From positions 744,001 to 808,000 of the forward strand of contig JAPFFF010000024.1 of the NCBI GenBank assembly GCA_039105265.1: a DNA stretch of 64,000 nt. The letters run 5' to 3'. Below, in pieces: positions 59,310 to 64,000 of this stretch; within the stretch, counting starts at the first letter, position 1; the number at the start of each line of letters is the position of its first letter. A program made the translations under genes and the position numbers. This stretch comes from Tritrichomonas musculus. Lineage: Eukaryota > Parabasalia > Tritrichomonadida > Tritrichomonadidae. Under the pieces are notes generated by a model that saw only the letters and a list, made by a program, of their open reading frames with translations, did no database searches and was not told the origin of the DNA.

Positions 59310-59837
59310 TTACATATTAACTGCATGCTTAAGACACAAATGATATTTGTTAACTAATTCATTATATTCTTTGTTATATACTTGTTTGAAATCAGTACAT
59401 ACTTCTCCATTATCATTTACTATCTTAATGGAATCTATCTTACGTATTGGATTAGCTTTCCCTGCACAACAACCTACATCCTCATCAAGACTTATTTCTA
59501 CCACCTCCGCCTTAATAATTGTTTTAATTATATTAGATAAGGCAGTAACAGGGACAATTATACAATTCTTTGATATTAAGTTGGATAATAATGCTTTGTC
59601 CTGGTCTAACAATATTTTTGCATACGTTTCAAGTATCACGTACTTAACATCCTTTGTTTCTTCTTCTTGATTCTCTTCTAATTCAACATTACGAGTGATA
59701 ACAATTTCTTCTTTTCCATCATCCCTTTTGTTTATAATAATATTATTATTTATATTGCTTGTTGACTGTGCTGCTGCTTGAGGTTCTAATGAAACGTTCG
59801 CGTTAACTCCGGCATTGTTGGATCTCTTCTTTATCAT
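59310..59837 (-). CDS. conserved small Polinton protein (175 aa), element 2
   Basis: The counterpart of the 173-aa protein at 42317. Conserved parts are G-V-N-A-N-V-S-L-E-P-Q-A-A, D-G-K-E-E-I-V-I-T-R-N, V-I-L-E-T-Y-A-K-I-L-L-D-Q-D-K-A-L-L-S-N-L-I, G-C-C-A-G-K-A-N-P-I and D-F-K-Q-V-Y-N-K-E-Y-N-E-L-V. The Gly-Cys-Cys signature could bind metal or form a disulfide. Function unknown. The gene order with the 142-aa neighbour is kept between the elements. Confidence 0.65.
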   Translation of the reverse strand: MIKKRSNNAGVNANVSLEPQAAAQSTSNINNNIIINKRDDGKEEIVITRNVELEENQEEETKDVKYVILETYAKILLDQDKALLSNLISKNCIIVPVTALSNIIKTIIKAEVVEISLDEDVGCCAGKANPIRKIDSIKIVNDNGEVCTDFKQVYNKEYNELVNKYHLCLKHAVNM

Positions 59838-59865
59838 TTCCTTTCGAAAAAAAGTTGATAATCAA

Positions 59866-60294
59866 TCAGTAATGAATATTAGCTTGCTTAACATTAATTG
59901 GTTTAAAGTATCCAATCCTTCCTTTATTTCTTTCATCCGCTCTACCTTGTATTTCTCCTAATTTCTCTGGTTTCTTTAAGTATGGAGGAAGAATAGGAGC
60001 TTTGGGTGCTTTATCTTTCTTCAAATAATACCCTCCATCTGTAATACTAACAGGTGGTTCGTGTAATGGTTTTGTTTTATGTTGATTACTCTTTGGTGGT
60101 TTGACAGGTTTGTTTTCCATATACTTTGTTGGTGGTCTATTAATTCTTGGGTTAAACGTAACTGCGTAAGTATTGTCATTAGAAAATATGCCAAAGTGAT
60201 TAAACTCTATTGTCTTCTCAGTCTTAGTTCCTTCATTAAACATTGCCCCTTCTGCTCCAACTGTAGTAGAATTGGGATTTCTGTACTTATTCAT
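59866..60294 (-). CDS. conserved small Polinton protein (142 aa), element 2
   Basis: The counterpart of the protein at 43721. It shares G-I-F-S-N-D-N-T-Y-A-V-T-F-N-P-R, E-N-K-P-V-K-P-P-K-S-N-Q-H-K-T-K, L-H-E-P-P-V-S-I-T-D-G and P-P-Y-L-K-K-P-E-K-L. Proline-rich and probably extended. In element 1 it directly follows the capsid gene; here another four genes lie between, so the two elements have been rearranged. Confidence 0.65.
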   Translation of the reverse strand: MNKYRNPNSTTVGAEGAMFNEGTKTEKTIEFNHFGIFSNDNTYAVTFNPRINRPPTKYMENKPVKPPKSNQHKTKPLHEPPVSITDGGYYLKKDKAPKAPILPPYLKKPEKLGEIQGRADERNKGRIGYFKPINVKQANIHY

Positions 60295-60332
60295 TTCTTT
60301 TTCAAAAAAAATTGGTCGGTCGAGATTCCGAC

Positions 60333-60782
60333 TTACAGAACTAGCTCTTGATGGAGACCAATAAATAGTTCGGGTGTATTTAATTCATATTTCTTACGTA
60401 ATTCCTCTATCATTGTTTTAGTCTTTTTAGATGCTAATTCTATCGAGTAATTGTAATAACTGTATTCCTCATAATTTTGTTCCTTATTTGAACCATTAAC
60501 AAAGAATTCTTGCATTTTATAATTAATTTTCCTTCTTGAGTTAGTATTTAATACTATGTGTTCTATATCATATTCTTTAATCTTGTCCGGATATATCCTC
60601 CATACGTTCTTGTCCGCCTTAATTGATATGTAGATGACTTTTGCTAAATATTTATTTTTTGAAAGTTGAATTGGATATCGATCACAAAGGATAGCGAAAT
60701 TACTTTCCTTAAAATCTTCTGGGTTATCAGCGAGAGAAATAACATTATTGATGTAATCATAAACTTTATATTGGTCTTGCAT
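60333..60782 (-). CDS. unrecognised protein of element 2 (149 aa)
   Basis: I start it at the ATG at 60782 (M-Q-D-Q-Y-K-V-Y-D-Y-I-N-N). The longer frame upstream runs into a shared promoter-like sequence (60822-60848) and would encode a run of F/I/L from A/T-rich DNA. The protein is charged and helical at the C-terminus (K-K-T-K-T-M-I-E-E-L-R-K-K-Y). It has no membrane segment in this version, and no family is recognised. No counterpart was seen in element 1. Confidence 0.45.
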   Translation of the reverse strand: MQDQYKVYDYINNVISLADNPEDFKESNFAILCDRYPIQLSKNKYLAKVIYISIKADKNVWRIYPDKIKEYDIEHIVLNTNSRRKINYKMQEFFVNGSNKEQNYEEYSYYNYSIELASKKTKTMIEELRKKYELNTPELFIGLHQELVL

Positions 60783-60821
60783 TTTGTATGGAAATAAAAA
60801 AATTTTAAAAATATTGAGTAA

Positions 60822-60848
60822 TACAAAAATAAAAATGGATGTCAAAAC
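60822..60848 (-). promoter_or_regulatory. 27-bp conserved upstream sequence, copy 1
   Basis: On the reverse strand a 27-bp sequence beginning GTTTTGACATCC and ending ATTTTTGTA lies 40 bp before the chosen start at 60782. An exact copy precedes the gene at 62130. The proteins downstream are unrelated, so the shared DNA is probably a promoter. Its ATCCATTTTTATT part loosely resembles an initiator. Confidence 0.65.
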
Positions 60849-61393
60849 CGTTTTTTAATTTTTTCGTTTCCAAAAATTTTTTACTAATCTTCCCTACAAC
60901 TTATTATAATTTCATGCCCAGAGATACGTTCTATCAAAATTCCGTCCTTTACTCAAATTTGGGAAAATTCGGTTTGGAACCATTTTTCTATATCTCAACA
61001 ACTACAGAGTAACTATTTCTTATATTGTAGTATATTTCTATTTTATCCCTACAAATGTTATATTTATGATAATATTCATGAAAGGTTTAGGGGTTATCAA
61101 GATATGGAAAAGGGTCAAAAATGGAGCTCGAATTCACATCACTTTTCTATATCTCAACAACTACAGGGTAACTATTTTTTATATTCTAGTATGTTTTAGT
61201 ACTTGGGGAATAATTATTATATTAGTGTTTATATTCACAATTGGTCAAGTATTTACCAAGATATTTGTAAAACAATTTGTTTACCCCCCTATTCAATTTT
61301 GTATATTGGAATATGTTAACTACCAACATGAGTCTATATTATATTTAAAAAAATATTTCAAAAAGGCTGAGTATTTATCAAGATATTAGTAGA
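60849..61393. other. non-coding gap in element 2 with a 48-bp direct repeat
   Basis: No convincing gene was seen; the 107-codon frame at 61066 is low-complexity and spans the repeat. Two copies of about 48 bp starting TTTTCTATATCTCAACAACT lie at 60984 and 61143, about 159 bp apart, with four differences. Words such as TATCAAGATAT recur (61097, 61258 and 61375). It may be a relic of two repeat units or of a lost gene. Confidence 0.55.
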
Positions 61394-61996
61394 TTATTCT
61401 AGTCCATATTGATGTTTGAATGTATGAATATAAAAAGTAGTTTGTTTATTATTTATATCTCTTGTCATAATACACTTACGCCCACCTTTTAATGTATTTA
61501 CATGCATTATTCTATATATTTCATTAGTTATCCTTTCATAAAATATGTCATCATTATAATTATAATAATACTTGTTTTCCCCAAAATATCTTCTTTCATT
61601 CCTTAAATCATAATGTGTGATAACAATTGCATCATCAGGGATATCGTCAATAAATTCGTATGAAACACCTTTGTTTGATGACTTATTTCTACTGTTATCG
61701 CTTACTGATACCCATCGAAGATTTGATAGATGATAATCAGTTCTATCTCTATTAAGATGATCTATCATAGGTAAATTATCAGGATTTGGTATAAACTGAT
61801 TAGCTATAAGTCTATGCTTTCTCACCTGTTTATTCCCATTTACACATACACATACATAACCATTACTTTTGTTAGTAAATTCTTTTACTACATAATGGTT
61901 GTCTTTTCTTCTAATAGTAAAAGGATACTGTGATAATATTTCATAGTCCGGGTATTCGTTTAGAGTAACAAAATCTACAACTTTTTCTTGACTCAT
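61394..61996 (-). CDS. HNH homing-type endonuclease (NUMOD4-HNH), copy 2
   Basis: A 200-residue paralogue of the enzyme at 58327: D-Y-E-I-L-S-Q-Y-P-F-T-I-R-R-K (NUMOD4-like), R-K-H-R-L-I-A-N-Q-F-I-P-N-P-D-N-L-P, then I-D-H-L-N-R-D-R-T-D-Y-H-L-S-N-L-R-W-V. The HNH residues are in place. The last 70 residues differ from copy 1 and probably set target choice. The gene stands between two non-coding stretches on the reverse strand. The two copies suggest an expanded family, or a duplication within the element followed by divergence. Confidence 0.85.
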   Translation of the reverse strand: MSQEKVVDFVTLNEYPDYEILSQYPFTIRRKDNHYVVKEFTNKSNGYVCVCVNGNKQVRKHRLIANQFIPNPDNLPMIDHLNRDRTDYHLSNLRWVSVSDNSRNKSSNKGVSYEFIDDIPDDAIVITHYDLRNERRYFGENKYYYNYNDDIFYERITNEIYRIMHVNTLKGGRKCIMTRDINNKQTTFYIHTFKHQYGLE

Positions 61997-62094
61997 TTTA
62001 TTTATGTAACAAGAAAATAAAAAAATAAAAATAAAAATAGAATGACCTTAATAACTTTTTGTGAGTGAAAATTTTTATTTACTTTTTGCTTGTG

Positions 62095-62154
62095 CCGGCA
62101 TGAGCCGGTTCAAACCGGCATGAGGCGGATCAAACCGGTATGTGGCGGTTCGAT
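62095..62154. repeat. 20-bp GC-rich tandem repeat, three copies
   Basis: Three units of exactly 20 bp (CCGGCATGAGCCGGTTCAAA at 62095, close relatives at 62115 and 62135) stand out in AT-rich DNA. They cover the 3' end of the gene at 62130, whose stop lies in the second unit. Each unit contains short CCGG/GCCGG palindromes. Confidence 0.85.
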
Positions 62155-62666
62155 TCTTTTCTTCTTTTATAATAAGTTTTTCTTATTCCACCAATTGTTT
62201 TTCTTCTTGCTTTAAAATTTTTTTTGATGTCGATAAGTTTCCCAAAACTTTGAATATTGATATTTGTATGAAAAAATTGATTGTACAGATTTATGATTTC
62301 GTCTGATGGATATTCTCTTTTTTCGAGAATTTTTAAAAAGTTTCCGAAATCATCTCGGTCATGATAACTTTTTCCAAATACATCTTGTGGGTTTGGAGGT
62401 CTTGGATTTCCATGACGGTTTGGATTTGCTGGATGTTCTTCTAATTGTTTTTCTACAATTTGATTAATTCCTGCATAAAATTCTTCTTCATTTGGAGACG
62501 TTGATTGAGGTTCATTAAAATCACGGTCTATTTCCCAATCATCAATTTCATTATTGACAACAAAGTTTTGAAAACTATTATTTAAATTTTGCATGTTTGG
62601 TGATAATTGATATTGAGGTGAACCAATAGGAGTATCATGAAGAGGCAATTCATTTTCACTTGACAT
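62130..62666 (-). CDS. small acidic-start, basic-end protein of element 2
   Basis: Starting at the ATG at 62666 (M-S-S-E-N-E-L-P-L-H-D-T-P), 178 residues: an acidic, Asn/Pro-rich first half and a basic end with L-Y-N-Q-F-F-H-T-N-I-N-I-Q-S-F-G-K-L and R-R-K-T-I-G-G-I-R-K-T-Y-Y-K-R-R-K. The end resembles that of the element 1 protein at 39293. The longer frame upstream would begin inside the conserved 27-bp promoter-like sequence and is less likely. The basic tail may bind DNA. It follows the capsid gene in the same direction. Confidence 0.5.
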   Translation of the reverse strand: MSSENELPLHDTPIGSPQYQLSPNMQNLNNSFQNFVVNNEIDDWEIDRDFNEPQSTSPNEEEFYAGINQIVEKQLEEHPANPNRHGNPRPPNPQDVFGKSYHDRDDFGNFLKILEKREYPSDEIINLYNQFFHTNINIQSFGKLIDIKKNFKARRKTIGGIRKTYYKRRKESNRHIPV

Positions 62667-62693
62667 TACAAAAATAAAAATGGATGTCAAAAC
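62667..62693 (-). promoter_or_regulatory. 27-bp conserved upstream sequence, copy 2
   Basis: The exact copy of 60822-60848. It lies between the capsid gene stop (62699) and the chosen ATG at 62666, filling nearly the whole gap. Its end is directly against that ATG. Confidence 0.65.
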
Positions 62694-62698
62694 TGTTT

Positions 62699-64000
62699 TC
62701 ATTCTCTAGAGGTCAAATCATAATTTCCAAGGCGAACTAAAGGTGGCATACCATTTGGCTGAACAAGAATAGATATAGAAGAATCAAATAAGAGGCATAT
62801 TAAAGGTGGTGTTTGAACATCTTTTGCATATGTATTGTCACCTGTTTCTTGTGTTACAATTATTTCAAAATTGATTGGTGACAAAGAGGTTAATCCCTGT
62901 TGATAAGTATTATCAGTTTCAGTTGGGAGAGCAATAAAGAAACTTGTTCGGTCATCAGGATAATTTCCAATAGAGCGTGCGTATGGTTGGTCATTGGTTA
63001 ATGATGCAACAACTTCTTTATTAAATCCACTCTGTCCTCCATTCATGTTCATTGCGTTCTGACAATATTCAAGGAACTCTGGGTATTCAACAGTTGTACC
63101 AAATGGCTTTGCAGGAATGTTTCCATATCCTCCACAGTTTAATTGGAATAACTTAAATTGTGGATTCCTAAATACTGTATGGTGGGTATGCTTTTCTGGA
63201 AATAGACAAAATATGGAATCAACAAAACGTGGAGTAATGGTGCAGGTGGATTTACAATTCGGATTCTTTAATGGAGCAGTAGTAGTATAGACAGAAAGTG
63301 TTTGGGTTGGAAATGTTAGTGGATGAGTTGGGTCAGCATATCTTTGTACTAGACTGGAATAAATATTATCTTCTATACCAAAACAAGGAATAATAGATGA
63401 ACACTCAGTAACTTTATATTCAGTGACTTGAAATGTTCTGTCTTTTGCTGTTAGTACTTTATTAGTTAAACCTGTATACATAATAATTGGTTCTTTAATG
63501 GGTGTAAATTCATTTGTGATGATTGGTAATGTGTAAGTTGAATTAACGACATTATTATGTTCGAACGCTTTTCCTGGACCCATTGGACAACATACCATAC
63601 CTTCACATGAAAAGAATAATCGGAGTTCAATCTTGCCTGCAAATGCTGGAAGGTATTTAATATTTGATAATGGTAAGAACCTTCTTAAATCAATCTTTAG
63701 GTGAATTTTATATGTTTTGTCTTTCCATCCTTCGGCCCAATCAACAATAAATCCTGTTCTGCTGCCAGAATTACCATTCCATATATCTTTATGTCTTGCC
63801 TTTGAATATACATCTGCTCTCTTTGTTGTTTCATTCGCACAACATGCAGTTAGAAATGATTCTTCGCAACCAAAGTTCTGGGTATATATCGTTATTCCGT
63901 TAGCTACTATTTCATATTTCTCAACAGCATCTCTAGCATCCTTGAAACCAAACCATACTCTGTTGAATTGATATTCACCATCAATTGTTGCTTTAACTTC
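62699..64000 (-). CDS. major capsid protein of element 2 (runs off the right edge)
   Basis: The reading frame is open from the window edge to 62699, at least 433 codons; the start lies outside. The edge part reads W-F-G-F-K-D-A-R-D-A-V-E-K-Y-E-I and Y-T-Q-N-F-G-C-E-E-S-F-L-T-A, then W-N-G-N-S-G-S-R-T-G-F-I-V-D-W. The C-terminal part matches element 1 at 44175 (L-N-C-G-G-Y-G-N-I-P-A-K, T-Y-Q-Q-G-L-T-S-L-S-P-I-N-F-E-I, S-I-L-V-Q-P-N-G-M-P-P-L-V-R). This is the pattern of the Polinton double-jelly-roll capsid protein, assigned from these words, size and neighbours. It would form the hexameric shell units of a virion. Confidence 0.75.
   Translation of the reverse strand, partial: EVKATIDGEYQFNRVWFGFKDARDAVEKYEIVANGITIYTQNFGCEESFLTACCANETTKRADVYSKARHKDIWNGNSGSRTGFIVDWAEGWKDKTYKIHLKIDLRRFLPLSNIKYLPAFAGKIELRLFFSCEGMVCCPMGPGKAFEHNNVVNSTYTLPIITNEFTPIKEPIIMYTGLTNKVLTAKDRTFQVTEYKVTECSSIIPCFGIEDNIYSSLVQRYADPTHPLTFPTQTLSVYTTTAPLKNPNCKSTCTITPRFVDSIFCLFPEKHTHHTVFRNPQFKLFQLNCGGYGNIPAKPFGTTVEYPEFLEYCQNAMNMNGGQSGFNKEVVASLTNDQPYARSIGNYPDDRTSFFIALPTETDNTYQQGLTSLSPINFEIIVTQETGDNTYAKDVQTPPLICLLFDSSISILVQPNGMPPLVRLGNYDLTSRE

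Larger units (their letters stand above)
44710..64000. mobile_element. Maverick/Polinton, element 2 (open at the right edge)
   Basis: Parts from left to right: two fibre-like genes (-), a non-coding gap with iteron-like repeats, a fibre-start-like gene (-), penton-like minor capsid (+), GIY-YIG-like nuclease (-), PolB (+), HNH nuclease (+), basic DNA-binding-like protein (-), two conserved small proteins (-), an unknown protein (-), a second HNH nuclease (-), a small basic-tail protein (-) and major capsid (-) running off the edge. Integrase, ATPase and protease are not seen and may lie outside. About two breaks are visible, both in the fibre region; the other genes look whole. Protein similarity to element 1 is moderate, so this is a different lineage. 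The open frames suggest it is not old. Confidence 0.8.

Noticed and set aside
61066-61389. 107-codon frame as a gene with membrane segments
   Set aside because: It spans a non-coding direct repeat and its hydrophobic stretches come from A/T-rich DNA; no homologous protein in element 1.
25905-64000. Integrase, packaging ATPase or adenain-like protease of the Polintons
   Set aside because: Looked for D-D-E/chromodomain, FtsK-type Walker and Cys protease patterns in all larger frames; none was convincing in the window.

Overview
The window looks like nuclear DNA of a parabasalid protist, most likely a trichomonad close to Tritrichomonas or Trichomonas. It is very AT-rich and apparently intron-free. 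The left part carries gene families typical of trichomonads: BspA-like leucine-rich repeat proteins, DUF3447/ankyrin proteins, BTB plus F5/8-type-C proteins, and kinase-like proteins in many decayed copies. One gene on the right has a near-match to the trichomonad initiator element next to its ATG. The genus is inferred; nothing here settles it.

Positions 1-25,900 are host DNA. It holds a BspA-like pseudogene split by a TA-flanked MITE, a kinase-start fragment, a DUF3447-ankyrin-LRR relic, a broken calponin-homology/transmembrane/pseudokinase gene, a tRNA-Ser(AGA), a tRNA-Val-like relic fused to a decayed gene, an intact BTB-discoidin gene, a large DEAH-type helicase joined to an RBR ubiquitin-ligase module with degenerate helicase motifs, a second MITE, another BspA-like pseudogene, an unrecognised 184-aa gene and an intact lysophospholipid acyltransferase. 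Long gene-poor AT stretches separate them, and a third TA-flanked MITE sits at the edge of the next block.

Positions 25,905 to about 44,710 are a Maverick/Polinton relic (element 1). It carries a giant fibre-like membrane protein, a penton-like minor capsid protein, protein-primed DNA polymerase B, a Gln/Leu-repeat protein, a small basic DNA-binding-like protein, a superfamily 3 helicase, several small conserved proteins and part of a major capsid protein. No integrase, packaging ATPase or adenain-like protease was seen. A near-identical 786-bp duplicate of its fibre/penton start lies at the left end.

From about 44,710 to the right edge lies a second, clearly different Polinton (element 2), open at the edge. 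It shares the fibre, penton, PolB, basic protein, two small conserved proteins and the capsid protein. PolB is in the opposite orientation, and there are three free-standing nuclease genes (one GIY-YIG-like, two HNH). Both elements are treated as fossils: element 1 has about two breaks, and element 2 about two within the window with its far end unseen.

In each element the fibre and penton genes diverge from a spacer of only 16-19 bp, and the penton gene ends in an 8-bp tail-to-tail overlap with its neighbour. Short initiator-like motifs, a 27-bp upstream sequence shared by two element 2 genes, and several tandem or palindromic AT repeats are candidates for expression or replication signals.
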